Numbered from the stretch's first letter, positions 31,721 to 43,965 are shown. The stretch is DNA of 64,000 nucleotides from Romanomermis culicivorax (GCA_963922205.1 CAWUHX010000349.1:186001-250000); one strand, 5' to 3'. Numbers and translations: made by a program. Notes: a model not told the origin generated them from the letters alone.

Positions 31721-32240
31721 CTGTGTGTCATGCACCGTTTTTTTTCCTCGAAGATTTTTTCCACGTGAGAACCGGACCCAAAATTTTTTTCATTTTCCAA
31801 AAATTTTCCTCATTTTTAAAAACGCTTGTAATGTGGCTACGGATGCTTTTTTATGCATTTTAAGAACATACCCAAGCATTTTGTTGTATTTGGAGTCAGA
31901 AACCTGCGAAAATGAGGAAAAAATTGAGAAAATTCTGGTTATGTTCGTTAAAAATGAGCTCATGAAGAATATATTGGTGTTCTACAGGAGCAGGTGAAGC
32001 ATGTTAACGATAGAGTTCTCAAGAATTTATCCGCTCTATAGACATTTCGGTGGTTGCGATTAGAATCATCTAATCTTATTTAGCTCTTGGTCCGGCGGAG
32101 GGTCGAAAAATTTTTTTGAATTTTCACTTTCTAAAACGTTGGAAAATGAACCTTCACAACGTTGAAAAATAAATTAAAATCAAACTGATGAACTGTAGTT
32201 TGTTCCCCGTTCCGGCGCACAGCGCCGGAAAAATTTTCGG
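31721..32240 (+). repeat. Dispersed repeat family D, plus copy
   Basis: Begins in a 'ttcctcgaagattttttccac' tract and runs through 'aatgtggctacggatgc', 'aatatattggtgttctac' and 'gatagagttctcaag' to a GC hairpin (ccggcgcacagcgccgg) at about 32213-32229. Matches 24595-25080 in reverse, and 51311-51436 plus 52910-53060 where another element interrupts it. Confidence 0.7.
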
Positions 32241-32499
32241 GTTTTTATATTCTGAACGCTGAAAAATAAATCTCCAACAGATAATTCGTGAACGAAAGTT
32301 CTAAAATCGCAGTCTAGAATGATGTCTTCAATTTCCATCTTCAATAAACGCAAAAGTCCAGGTCGCAAACGTTAAAAAAATTCCAAGCATCGAGAGTAAA
32401 AATTGAGAGAATTGATGAAAAATCTCAATTTTGGGCGACATAATTGACTGTTAACGATTCGAAAATGAAACGAGCTAACTTTTTGATAGAAACTGTTGA

Positions 32500-32760
32500 G
32501 CATTAATTAGTAAGTCGAAGTAGATATGCTAATGGCCGCACCTGATAGAAAATAGTCAAGATTGTACCCGTGACCGGCGCGAAGCGCCGGAAAATTTTGA
32601 GATTTTAACAACCCTTTCAAGTCCACCAAAACGCATCTTTTCGGTTTTGAATTCCTCAAAATTTTTTCCTCAATGAGAACCATACCCAAAATTTTTTTCC
32701 TCTTCTCAAAATTTTTTTCCTCAAAACACCCCATTTGAGGAAAAAAACCGGTGGTGTCAT
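32500..32760 (-). repeat. Repeat with GC hairpin and 'ttttttcctca' tracts
   Basis: Contains the palindrome 'ccggcgcgaagcgccgg' at about 32574-32590 and then T-rich tracts resembling the family D terminus ('gagaaccatacccaaaa'). Probably an inverted, truncated relative of D. Confidence 0.5.
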
Positions 32761-33190
32761 GTATGTCGCGATTCGCGAATCCTTTCTCCACAGAGTAACA
32801 GTAAATCAGTACATAGCAAATAAAGTTTGCCTAAAGGGAACACCATGCTTAATACAGAATATCTGTTATTCAAAAAAATTTCTGAGAGAATTTTTCTGCT
32901 TTCTATCGACAAAAGTAGACTCTAAAAGTCAATGAGTTTTGTTGATGTGCAAGTGATTCTATTTTGACATTTGCAAAATGATAAAAGTCACATGATAGTC
33001 ATGACCTTCGTATCTTTTTCGTGCGCAGCGTAGCTGTCGGTTTCACTTATGGCGCTTAACTGAAATTTGTTCTCTACAGTAAATTCTTTCAGACTATTGA
33101 CACAATTTGCTGCGAATAGTATCGCCGTTTCGTCGTTCTTTCTGTTGGAGGTTGTTTGCTACTGATCTTGTAATTTTTTATCCGTTCAAG

Positions 33191-36100
33191 ATGGCGACAG
33201 CAAATTCTAATAACGACGGTCCTACTAATCGTAAAATGCGCAAGGGCGAAGATGGCAACGCGGTGCCCGTCGCCGACGAAGGCTCAGCTAAAGACTATGA
33301 CGCCGAAACGCAGAAAGCTTTGGAAGAAATTGACGCCTGTCAGAACGAAATCGATTCACTTAATGAAAAAGCAAGCGAAGAAATTTTAAAAGTCGAACAA
33401 AAGTATAACAAACTGCGACGACCTTTTTTCGACAAGCGCAACGAATTGATCAAGAAAATACCAAATTTCTGGGTTACAGCGGTAATTTATTAATCACCTT
33501 TTTTCTTCTAAGATTTTTCCACATGAGAACCAATCCCAAAATTTTTTGAAAATTTACCCGAAACTTTCCTGTATTCTAAAACCTTAATAATGAGGCTACG
33601 AATCGGAGTGTTTTATAATATTGCATACAGCCATCAAATTATGGGCTGTGCAACCTATTTTTTCTGTCAAGTTGCGCAGTGCGACCCGGAACTGAAAATT
33701 TTCGCAATTGAATTACCTTCAATTATATTATGTAATGAAGCTCTATGCAAGAAAATGTCCTGATTTATGCTCATAGCTTTCTCAACGTAATGTTTAATGC
33801 TGAATCGTTGTGTGACGTCCTTTAAGTTTGACTTTTGTTAACATTTATTGTGTTTGGAAAATTACAGAAACATCATCAGCTCTAGGGTCAGGAAAACCCC
33901 ATTTTCTAAATTTCGAATTTATGTTTTTCTCGTTTTAATCAGGTTTTTTTATTTTACAATTGTGGATCTGAATTAAGTAAGAGAAAAGCAGATGCAGCAT
34001 CACTGAAGTTTTAATCTTCATGAAGCATAGAATTTTCAGATCATTTTTCCCTATTTTAAACAGCACAATTTCCTTATAATAGACCAAATCATATACTTCT
34101 GCACCGTCAAAAAAAATTATTGGCATTGAATTTTTTTAAAGACTAGCTTTTGAACCGACGCAGATACCAAAATAGAAAACACCTGATTATAACATGACAA
34201 AATAAATTTCGCTTGTTTGACATTATTAGTCTTAGAAAACGTGCTCTCAAAGTAATTTTTTGATTGCCGCTCTCCGGCATTTTGTAACGAAACGAATTTT
34301 TTCTTCATCGTCGCTTGCCTAGATCATAGTCATACATATATTCAGCGAGTTCTTAGCAGGGTTTTTTGGTTCCTTCTCGATAGGCTATTTGGCTCCTAAA
34401 GTCAACATTGTACAGGCCGATAGGAATTTCAAAAAGCCAAACTAAAAAGTTTGCAAATAATTGTGGTAGTAAAAACCGTTTTTTTCAGCAAATTTAGTCA
34501 AAAACACTCTTCAAAATCACAGTAGAGGCCCGCATAACAGATCAATCATTTTGAAAACATTCGTAATCAAAACTGAATTTCCATTTCCAGAATCAAAAGT
34601 CTGACTAGAGTAACTTGTTTGGAACATTTGTAACGTCGAGGCTTCTAAAATGTCGGAAAATTCATTTTTTCTGCACATTCTTCTGCATTTACCGATGATC
34701 GATCGTGATCTTTTCTCCATTTCATTGGCAAAAGAGGTTAAACATTTTTCCTCCATTCGGTCAGGGTTTTTCAGGGAATTTAGGAGCCATGGCTTCTAAA
34801 AATTCTGATTGACTCCTAAAAATTTAGGGGCACAAGCCAACATGGCTTCTAAAAATTAGAGCCTAACGACCTTTTTGATTGGGTGAGTTTCTTGTCCGGA
34901 GATGCATTCTTATGTGTTTTTAAGAAAACATCGAAAATTTTCGCATGTTATGGATGATTGTTTGACCTTGTATTGTTTTTTCACACATTTGAATTAAAGC
35001 TACAAAATAGTTTTGTGGTTCTTTAGAATTTTCGACTTTCGTGAAGATAACTTTTTGCATTTGGAAAATGATTAAGCGTGGGACAATAGCAGAGGTTCTT
35101 CTGTCTGAAAAAGTCATTCAATTCATTGCTGCTTGCTTAATTTTTGAATTTTAGTTTGTCTGACTGATAACATGTTGAACTTTTCAGGCAGGAAATAGAT
35201 ATTGAAAATAGTCATTTTCCAACGATATAGAATATCAAAATCCACATTTTTTCCGATGCTCTGCACTGCATTAATTACCGATATCCGAGTCCGAAGTAAA
35301 ATATCTATCACACTTTTTTATGCTTTATACGTTGGTCATTATGATTGGTAAATTACTGGCTCTTGATATACGAGAACGTTGGAAAAATGTTTTAACGCTT
35401 CCACCAATCAAATGGTGAAAAGATCACGATTGATTATCGGTAGCTGCATAAGAATGTGGCCTCGGAATCAGAATTTTTCGGCGCTAGGTTGCGCAATAAT
35501 TTGAAATAAATTTTTTGATTTAGTACTCTATTTTTGATGATACTTTAGCTCACACATATTTCTATTATTCAGTATTTTTCTTCAGGATAGTATATTTCAT
35601 CATTATAAAAACGTGGAAAAATTTAATTTGTCAACCTGGAAAACACAGGGAATTTTTTTCTCTAACTTTGTATGAACCCTGGGTTTACCACCCCCTATGT
35701 GCATGTATGGTCCGCACCCTACTGCCCAGCCGATTGAAAATTTCGACAGCAGCGCGGCGTTCGACTCTTCTATTAATTTATGGCTTCTGAAACCATACAT
35801 GTAACGGAGCTCCGAGGTCTGGGGGGGGTCAGTAATTCCCAAAATTTTGGGGGGAGGGGTCCCTGAAGGAAAAAAAAATCGATTTTTTACATGAAAAATG
35901 TCCGAAAAAAACGGTTAAAAAAGTAGTAATTTTTGTCTACAAAATGATAAAATATTGAATCGCCGAGAAAATTGACGTTTTTGACCATTTTTTGTTCAAA
36001 ATTTGACATTTTTCAGTATTTTTCCGACTAAAACTATGGGGTCGCCCAATGGCTAGCCATATGGTCGACGATTTCTGGGGGGGGTTCCCATAGCACTCCC

Positions 36101-38934
36101 CCCCCCCCCCCCCCCAATTACATGTATGTCTGAAACTCTTATGCATTGTCCCAGAATTTGAAGCTGCAACAATTGAATTAATTCTGTAGCATTGTTGACT
36201 TGGTGCAAAAAGCCACTCCGATTCTTTTGAATATGTCTATCATGTTGTCCAAGCTAGTGCAAAATTTTTGTATGAATAATTTTTTACGGTCCTCTATTCT
36301 ACCAGTTGATGCAAAGTTACTGCTCCAAAATAACTAAACTAAAAATTTACAACTTTCCATTTCAGTTTGTCAATCATCCGCAAATCACCGCCATCCTTGA
36401 CGAAGAAGAAGAAGAATGCTTGCATTATTTGACGAAATTAGAGGTACTGGTTAGTACATATAGATTTTATACTTGTTACCTGGCCTGTAGCCAGAATGGG
36501 AGTATGTCGCCTTGAATGCAAACTTTTTCCAAAATCATGCGTTATTATCTTTTACTGTAATAGTAAATATTATCGGCAGTTGAAAAAAATTTCCATTTTT
36601 ATAAGGAAAATACTGAGTGTCCAGCAACCTGAAACGAATTAATGTCTGCAATTCTGTAGAAGTCTTTTTGATCGGAATTTTTATGATGTAGTGGTTTTTT
36701 ATTGAAAAATTATTCCGTATTATTGAATGATGAACTAGATCTGTGTTTTAGTATTTGAAAGCCTCTAAATTTGAAGTTCAGTACCATTATTGAATTAACA
36801 TGTGTTCGAGTAGCCGATATGCTTAGATACCCAGTGTTAATCACTAATTTTGATATAGTTTTTCTAGCAGGAACGTGTTTCAAAACAGTCTTTGTCTTTT
36901 GAAAAAAATTGCCGCTCTATATTGCAGAAAAAAGCTAGCGCAAAAACCAACCAGTCTTGTGATGCAAAGAAGCTGTTGATGAGTTTATTACTTGAAGAAA
37001 ATCAAGCAGTCACTGAGACCAAAAATGTGGCGGCTGTGATTTAATTGTCGGAAAATAGGCACTGTAATATTGAAGGAAAATGAATTTTCGTGTCCGTTAT
37101 GCGCGTTTACAGTTCCTGGTCAGTACTGAGAAACGACATAAGTATTTCTTGGCCGAAAATATCACAATTTTTTATGGTTGCCTGATTTCTGAAGTTTACT
37201 TGCCTTTTTCCAGTCCGAAACTGGTTTATATTTCTTTCGTTTTGATCAAATATATATTTCTCGACTAATACTTTTGGTTACTTACATATTTTATTAGCCG
37301 GACAATCGAGCTGATTGAAAACGTGAGCACATAAACCACTGGACACTGAAAATAAGTTTTTGTTATAAATTAGTCTGCTTTGTGAATTATTTACAGCATT
37401 TATGAAGTTTAATAAATATTTTAATGGATTGAATGAGGGCAATGTAGCACACGATTGAAATGAGTAGGTATGAAAACATGTGATCAAATTACATGAATGT
37501 CGTTTTGCACAATTTGACATCCCCACCCACCTTGGTACATGTATGTGTATATCGATTCCTGCTGTCACTTTTTCATTGTTCAAAACTTAAGGTCGAAGAA
37601 TTCGATGATATCAAGTCAGGATACCGCGTCAAATTTTACTTCGATCAGAACCCGTTCTTCACTAATGACGTTCTTGTGAAAGAATTTCATCTGGGGACAT
37701 CTGGTACGTATACTTTCTTTTGTTTGTAAAATGTGATCACCTTGAAGGAACGTCTCGGTAATTTCAGTGTCATCTTTCATCCTTCCAAACATTAGTTTGG
37801 TCCGGCGATTCCTATCGCACTGTTTGTCATTCAACTTTTCAAATTTTCAGAACCGTCTTCTAATTCCACATCGATAACCTGGAAAGATGGCATGGACTTG
37901 ACGAAGCACGCTCAAGATCAAAATGCCAAGGCCGCCAATCGAAAACGACAACACCAAACTCCACGAACGTTTTTCACTTGGTTCAGTGACAATACCGATG
38001 CATCAGCAGACGATATCGCAGAGGTAAGTCTTCAACTTCCTATCATTTTCAACATCATTCAGTTGGGTATTGGGAAATTTTTCAATATCATCCAGTTGGG
38101 TATTGGAAAATTCATGCAAGGCAAAAATTTCCAGGGGGTCCATGGACTTTTTTAGGGCGGTAGGGGAGTGTGTGAGCAAGAAAACAAAGGTCCAGAAAGC
38201 CTGTTTTTGATACAGAATATGCACAAAAATCATCAAAAAAGCTGTCTTGGAAAAGTTCAGGGGTGTGTTAGACGATTTTTTCGGCCAGGGGGGTGGCCAC
38301 GGTCTCAGGTATGGGGGTATGTATGGTGCAATTAGGAAATCACTTTGTGTCACGCAATTTTATTCTATGATATGTTTCTAATCTTCAATTTCAGGTTATT
38401 AAAGACGATATGTGGCCCAATCCTCTACAGTATTTCCTCGTTCCGGATATCGACGCTGGCGAAAATGGTTTAGATCAAGACAGGTTAGCAGTGGTTGACG
38501 AATTTGAAATTTCCTTGCGCCCAGGTTTAATCAGTTCACATGTACATCCCCTCAATGGCAATCTCAGTATCTGTCATTGTGGTAGCAGCGAGACATGCTA
38601 GATGAATTGGTATAGGAATATGGTTTGACGAATAGACAACTGTCCTTAGCAACACATCGGCTGCGCGAAAAGGAGTCGGTCCTCCCTATTTCACTCCTGA
38701 GTTTTCTGATATTATTTTTAGATGTGATGCTAAAATTATTCGGGAATGTAAAAACGTGTGATCAAGTTTTTTAAATCCTATTTTTTATATGCTAATTTGT
38801 CTTACAGCGATGAAGAAGACGTAGACGATAACGTCGTAATTGTTGAGGAAGAAGGTGAAGCCGAAGGCGAAAGCGACGGTGCGGGCGATGATGGAGAGGA
38901 CTACGGCGAAGAAGAAGAAAATCCGAATGCGTAA
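33191..38934 (+). CDS. SET: SET / TAF-I protein, NAP-family histone chaperone (6 exons)
   Basis: Known for the family: SET (TAF-I, I2PP2A) is a mainly nuclear dimer that binds histones, masks histone tails from acetyltransferases and inhibits PP2A. Exons are 33191-33481, 36366-36443, 37592-37703, 37851-38023, 38395-38483 and 38808-38934; all introns are GT-AG. They sum to 870 nt, 289 residues plus stop, the usual SET length. The N-terminal part (about 30-85) is the helical dimerisation region ([21 protein letters not shown]). The NAP fold follows with [30 protein letters not shown] and [10 protein letters not shown], then [17 protein letters not shown]. The last exon is the acidic tail, rich in D, E and G. 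No in-frame ATG lies upstream, so 33191 is the start. Intron 1 carries a repeat fragment and a complete MITE. Confidence 0.95.
34860..35290 (+). repeat. Family B internal segment in SET intron 1
   Basis: Shares 'ttgtccggagatgcattc', 'tggatgattgtttgacc' and 'ttttagtttgtctgactga' with the family B copies. The ends are not intact. The stretch just upstream (34360-34860) has 'cagggttttttggtt' and 'cagggtttttcaggg' words, suggesting fragments of related hAT-like termini. Confidence 0.5.
35794..36128. mobile_element. Poly-G hAT-like MITE (CATACATGTAA subtype), TSD TCTGAAAC
   Basis: Left end CATACATGTAACGGAGC and right end CAATTACATGTATG. Perfect 8-bp duplications TCTGAAAC at 35786-35793 and 36129-36136. 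335 bp, in SET intron 1. It carries G runs near the left end and a long C run (about 18) near the right. The same subtype lies inverted at 43966-44379. Confidence 0.9.
36928..37044 (+). CDS. Possible alternative terminal exon of SET
   Basis: After a 3' splice site (ATATTGCAG) comes an open 38-codon frame ([17 protein letters not shown] near the start) ending in TAA. SET exon 2 ends in phase 0 and could splice to it, giving a SET variant truncated inside the NAP fold. I do not recognise the peptide. It may equally be an intronic chance frame. Confidence 0.2.
   Translation, partial: KKASAKTNQSCDAKKLLMSLLLEENQAVTETKNVAAVI
38030..38110 (+). repeat. Short tandem duplication in SET intron
   Basis: Two copies of a segment of about 31 bp containing 'cagttgggtattgg' lie side by side just after the exon 4 donor. 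Confidence 0.6.
38110..38345 (+). repeat. Dispersed repeat family H in SET intron 4
   Basis: Matches 57540-57780 in reverse complement: 'ttccaggggg', 'atgcacaaaaatcat' and 'aaaagttcaggg' all recur in the same order. Confidence 0.55.
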
Positions 38935-39830
38935 TGTCTTTGTTACTTATTGTTCATGGCCAGTTATGATGAAATTTTTCTGTAAATCGGTTATGTTTCC
39001 TGTATTTTTGTTTAATTTGACATCGTTCGTTTTGCGAGTAAAGGTTTTAAGTTTTCTTCGTGTTACAGCGAACACCGGTCGTTCGTCTGGTGGTCGCGAC
39101 CTCTGCGAAAGAAGTGAGGAGTGCCCCTTCGGAGACGGCGCCGTCTGGAAAGGGCGCAGCGCGGCTGAACAGCATTTCAGCGAATAGTAGAAGGTTCTGT
39201 GTTTTGGCATTCAAAATATTAAAATCGGTTTTGCTAGTTGAGGTAGTCTATCGCCAGTTGCATTTGACAGCGTGTCCCGAACAGCGAATACTAAAAATTC
39301 CTTTGCATCAGGGTAAGCGCGCACAATATGCAAATTAGGTAAATTAAAATCGATTTTGATGGTTGTGATAGTCTATTTTTAGTTGCATTTGGCTAAAATT
39401 TCGCACGCTTTTGTGCTGCAGTTGCGGTAGGTATGCACCAACGGAAACAAAAGCAAAGAATTGTCATAAGGATTTTGTAAGCAGCTTAATTGCATTGCAA
39501 AAAAATAAATTGATGAAATAAATAAAATGAAAAAATACGATGAAATGAATAAAATTAAGCGCGAAGAACAAAAAACGAATGATAAAGGCATGAGAAGTAA
39601 AACAATGTAGTAAAAAATAGAACAAAATTACACAATCTGGAAAAATTATCCAACAAGTAGCACAATTCAAAGAAATAAATCGATAAAGCTGTAATGTGAA
39701 AACACATGCTATAAAGCCATGTCAGAAATCTGGTGATTGGTGCCAAAATGTGTGACAAATCCAACCAGAAGGGGCCATGTGGCAAAACGTCTACCCCGCC
39801 CAATCTCAATTTTTCCATTCTAAAGATAAC
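38935..39830. other. SET 3' flank
   Basis: Candidate polyadenylation signals are ATTAAA near 39220 and AATAAA near 39505. A less AT-rich stretch at 39069-39190 follows a good acceptor (GTGTTACAG) and could be an alternative 3' exon if the terminal GCGTAATG is used as a donor. No conserved protein is visible. Confidence 0.3.
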
Positions 39831-39965
39831 TGTTTTGAAAATTCGTTATTTTGAGAATCTGTTCTGATACTTCGCTGTATTGAGACTTTGCTGAGTTGAG
39901 AGTCGCTGTTTTGAGAAAACGTCGTTTTGGGTCCCTCTATTTTGCGTTTCGCTGTAATTTGGCAC
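39830..39965. repeat. Degenerate minisatellite with 'cgctgttttgaga' phrase
   Basis: Recurring imperfect phrases such as 'ttcgctgtattgagac' and 'gtcgctgttttgaga' every 15-20 bp. The minus-strand frames overlapping it have no recognisable content. Confidence 0.45.
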
Positions 39966-40940
39966 ACGCCTCCTACTGAATTTACAAAATGGGTCTTACT
40001 GAATAAGCGGTAAGCGCAAATTCCCAATATACGTTTTTCTGGAGATGCTCCCGAATGATGTCGCGAATTTTCAGCTGAGCTGTATATGTCACAGAGCTGA
40101 CCACCTTGAGCATATTCAGCCATTGTTTGAGTAAAAAGTTTTACAGTCATATTTTTGTGTAAACGATTTCAACTGCAGAGCCGGTTTGAAGAAATCTTCG
40201 CGAACACACAAAGCATATAGGCTCTCCAAACTGTCATAGGCGTCTATAGTCTGTTTTTCTTGAAACGCTTCCAAATAATTAAAGTCGAAAGCAAGTAGTA
40301 TTTCAGATTTTTGCGATTTTCTCATAAACAATATATCATGTAGGACTGGAAATTTACAGTAAGAACTTTATGTAAACGACTTTGACGACAGTAATGATTT
40401 GTTTCACTTTTCTATTTGGAAGCATTTTATAAAAAACAGACTATAATTACCCGAATCTTCCTCTCAGTTTTCTATTAACGTATGCCCGAAAGTCGTTGAA
40501 CGAAATAAGGATGATGCTTACAACAGAATCGAAGTAGGCAACTCTCTTGGAAAAATAAATTTTACCAGTGCTTTACGCTAAAAGGAGCATTTTCCATCAA
40601 ATGTTCAAGCGAAATCAAATCTTTACTTGCATTATAGCTATAGACACACGTGGCAAAGCGCTCTTTTCGGCTTCACAGTTTCGTTCCCTGGTGAGATTAT
40701 CTTGTGGGTGTCAGATGAAATGCTTGGCGTCAATAAGAATCTTCGGAATCAACATCAGATTTGCTTAATTTATGAATTTTTCGACGTGGCTGGCCAAGGT
40801 CGCGTCGAGTTCAAAAAGCAGTTATCATGTTTTACTTGTTCTCGTAATTTACGCAAAAATTCCGCATCAGAATGGCAGATACTGTACCTATATATTCCGA
40901 GCGTCCTAACTCCTACTCCCCCTACACACCTGTACTACAC
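39966..40940. other. Intergenic, nothing recognised
   Basis: A plus-strand open frame from 40627 overlaps the family B end at 40942 and has no recognised domain. Confidence 0.35.
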
Positions 40941-40941
40941 A

Positions 40942-41106
40942 GGATGTTTTTTTGCACACAGCGAGCGACCAAATTTCGGGCTGTGCATCTGCAACGAAAT
41001 TTTTTCTGTCAAGTTACACTGTGCAACTTGAAGTCTGACTGCCCTTCTGATTAGTTTGTAGGGTTTCCTTTCCTATCCGGAGATGCATTTTTAGGCGCTG
41101 TAAAAC
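40942..41106 (+). mobile_element. Family B left end
   Basis: 'caggatgtttttttgcacac', then 'caagttacactgtgcaactt' and 'tatccggagatgcattttt', match the B left terminus. The right end is not present nearby. Confidence 0.6.
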
Positions 41107-41357
41107 ACTGTTTTTTTCCACATTTGCACTTGATGTGGAAAAAAAATCTCGAACGTGGAAAAAATTTTTGAGGTCTTTCCACAAATGTGGAAGAAAAATT
41201 AGGGGTTTTCATATTGAAAAGATGCATTTTGGTCACTGTTTTTTTCCACATTTGCACTATAATGTGGAAAAAATCTGGAATGTGGAAAAAATTTTTGAGG
41301 TCGTTCCACAAATGTGGAAGAAAAATTCGGGATTTTCATATTGAAAAGATGCATTTT
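41107..41357 (+). repeat. Tandem duplication of about 125 bp with inverted 'ccacatttg' motifs
   Basis: Two head-to-tail copies (about 41107-41231 and 41232-41357), nearly identical. Each has 'ttttttccacatttgcac' and 'ttccacaaatgtggaa', so hairpins can form. Short relatives of the hairpin occur at 42400-42440 and 44384-44430. Confidence 0.8.
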
Positions 41358-42270
41358 GGTGCATTTTAGGAGGTCGAAATCTCAAAATTTTACGGTGCTT
41401 CGCGCTGGTTATAACTTTAAATAATCATCTTCATTAAGTAGCTCAGGCGCGGTTTTTATCATGTCTACCTTCATTTATCACTCATACCTATAAGACCTCC
41501 GACCAGTTGGGGGGGGGGGGGGGTAGGAAAAAGTCGAAATTTTTCCCAAAAAAGGCCAAAAAACACTTTTTGGTAAATTTTTTTAATTTTTTCCCAACTG
41601 GGGGGGGGGGGAATGATTTTGGGTACTGGGTTGGCCAAGTTGGGAGGGTCCCCCCCCAACCCCCCCCCAAGTACAGGTATGTTATCACTTAATCTATAAG
41701 AGTTTTCATCATCTTAAACGTAGTATCTCATGTTTTAATTCGTAATCTTCAACATTTTATCATAATATTTAATGGAGATTCGCATTTTTTCCTTTTGAGA
41801 AAGATCAATACGTCAAGTCTCTTTGCTTTATGATGCGATTATTTCTTTGCTAACGTAAAATCAATTCAAAAGCTTCATGGAAATACCTTTCGGAAATTTA
41901 TACTCTTCTTACTCATATATTTTCGACCAAGTTCATGGGAGTTTACAAATATATTATAGATTTTAAAATTTTTCAAGTAAGATTCTAGAAATTACGACTC
42001 TTGAACACAAAATTGGAATCTAATTCCTGAAATAAATGTTCGGAAAATTGATTTTCCAGCATCGCAGAATGTCAATATACCCAAAAAAAATTTCCGGCGC
42101 TTGGCGCCGGAAAGATTACCATCTTTTTTGGGCTTTCGCTTGTCATCATAGAGGACTTGACCATTGATTTCTTGTGTAATTCAAGTCAATTATGCTCTTG
42201 GATAGTTTGCTAGAAAATTTCTTCAACAGTGCTTAGGCTTTTAAGTCGAACATTTCAAATTTTTTTTTCA
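41358..42270 (+). repeat. Dispersed repeat family E, copy 1 (interrupted by MITE)
   Basis: Starts 'gcattttggtgcatttta', then GC hairpin, 'atgtctaccttcatttatca' and the body through 'cttgtcatcatagagg'. Copies at 42290-43040 and 44640-45415 lack the MITE at 41483-41681 and show the empty site. Confidence 0.75.
41483..41681. mobile_element. Poly-G hAT-like MITE, TSD TTATCACT, with related empty sites
   Basis: Ends CATACCTATAAG and TACAGGTATG. Perfect duplications TTATCACT at 41475-41482 and 41682-41689. 199 bp. The two other family E copies read continuously through this position ('ttcatttatcatttaatc' at about 44790), direct evidence of insertion. Confidence 0.92.
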
Positions 42271-42289
42271 ATTTTAATGAATTAACTTC

Positions 42290-43040
42290 TCTAAAAACAC
42301 CGGAAGGCTTGAAAAAGCTCAAAAACAATGCGATAAAGCGTCTGTGAGCATTTTAAGCGAAAAAAAACGAGAATTTTAAGACAAAAAAAACTTTTTCTAC
42401 ATGTGGAAAAAAAATTTGACCCCTTTCCACATTTGTGGAAAAAGTTCTTATTCGTGATCAGCATCAGCGATTTACCTGTAACATGCAATCAAAGATATAC
42501 AAATCTGGAAAAAAATTTTGTCATAGGACACCCTGTTTCCAGTCAAAATATTTGGTTTTAGGGAAAACCATTGATATATTCGTAATCAGCATCCTCATTT
42601 TAGTCGGAAATATTCAAATTTGGGAAAATTTTGAAACAAAAATTCCGTACCCTTAAACTACACAAGTGCCGGCGCGGCTTTTACCATGTCTACCTTCACT
42701 TACCATTTAATCTTTAATAGTTTTCATCATCTTAAACATATTATTTCATGTTTGATTGGTAATCTTGCATATTATATCTTTATATTTAATGAAGATCCGC
42801 ATTTTTTCCTTCGTAAATTTTTTTTGAGAAAGATCAACACGTCAACTTTCTCAACTTTTTGAACCGCTTGTCCTTTTCTTAACGTAAATTCAATTCAAAA
42901 GCCTCTTGGAATATTTTTGGAAAATTTATATGCTTCTTTTGGGCTAAATTTATGAAAGGTTACGAACAACACGCGGATTTTAGTGCGCATTTAAGAGTTA
43001 TTAAGAGTTACAGTAATATCGATGCGCGTATCTCGTAGAG
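42290..43040 (+). repeat. Dispersed repeat family E, copy 2
   Basis: Contains 'catgtggaaaaaaaatttga' and then, from about 42660, the 'atgtctaccttcacttacc' body matching the other E copies. Divergent toward the right. Confidence 0.6.
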
Positions 43041-43960
43041 CCTTGAACGCTAAGTACTTCCGAAGCAAAAGTAGTATCCATCAAAACACAATTTGAGTTT
43101 TCGTTATGTTATACCAAAGGACATGCTTCAAAATGATACATTTTCATTTCCGACACAGTTATATGTGGCCGAAGCTTGTTTGTCTTTTCGCCGGCTTTAT
43201 CTGCTGCTCATGCATGATCTGGATATCCGAAATCTAACGAAATCTTAAAATTTACAAAACTTCTCTCTATGTTGACTTTAAAAAGCGTGTGATAGCTTAT
43301 TCGATAGCATTTTTAATTCTCTATCGTTGCATAGAATATAAAGATAAAAAAGCGATCGACTTCAATGTAAACTGTTGGAAACAGAACAGCCATAGTTCAA
43401 CTCTTATTTACGGCGAGAATACTGGCTCTATCCGAAAAAACTTCTTTGTGTTTGTCAAAAATCTTTCTATGTCCAATTTGGGCCATAAATCATGAAAAAT
43501 GGAAACAGAAGTTTTGTGCTTGAGAAAAAATTTCGGGTTACTGTAGATTCCAATTTCTGATAGATTCGCACCGTTTCAGACAATTTTTGTCAGTTCTATT
43601 CAATTTATTACAAATTTACAACAATATGGATTGGTCAAATTACACTTTTCTGATGCAAAATTCTATTCTGCATTTTAGTAAACCGTTGTCGCGCTTTAGT
43701 TTTGAGATGTTCTTGAGATATCCGTCGACGACTGACAATAACCCGGATTACGTTTGGATTTACGTGACAAATTAATGGTTTTAAAATTTTTCGAATGATA
43801 AATTTCTAGAAATTACAATTTATGAACACCAAATTTAAATCTTATTTTTGAGATAGAATGATTATCAGAATGCTTTAAAAAGCTCAAAAACATTTAAATA
43901 AAGCGTTTATGAGCATTTTCAAGCGAAAAAACGGAGATTGTAATACGGAAAAAATTTTTT
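43041..43960. other. Unassigned, two short open frames
   Basis: Open plus-strand stretches at about 43235-43495 (KKRVIAYSIAFLILYRC) and 43566-43775 (FSFEMFLRYPSTTDNN) look less repetitive than the flanks. I cannot assign them to any family and no joining splice sites are convincing. Confidence 0.2.
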
Positions 43961-43965
43961 CCACA

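Noticed and set aside
28899-31728. Target-site duplication for the family B copy
   Set aside because: Flanking 8-mers CTGCCTAT and CTGTGTGT agree at only five positions, too weak to claim.
33107-33190. Upstream in-frame extension of SET ([14 protein letters not shown]...)
   Set aside because: It has no ATG. The first ATG is at 33191 and matches the known SET N-terminus.
40627-40930. Plus-strand open frame with an EF-hand-like phrase (FFDVAGQGRVEFKKQ)
   Set aside because: Key calcium-ligand spacing is not convincing, there are no splice partners, and the frame runs into a family B transposon end.
43235-43775. Two short open frames as exons of an unknown gene
   Set aside because: No acceptor/donor pair joins them convincingly and no family is recognisable; listed only as unassigned sequence.
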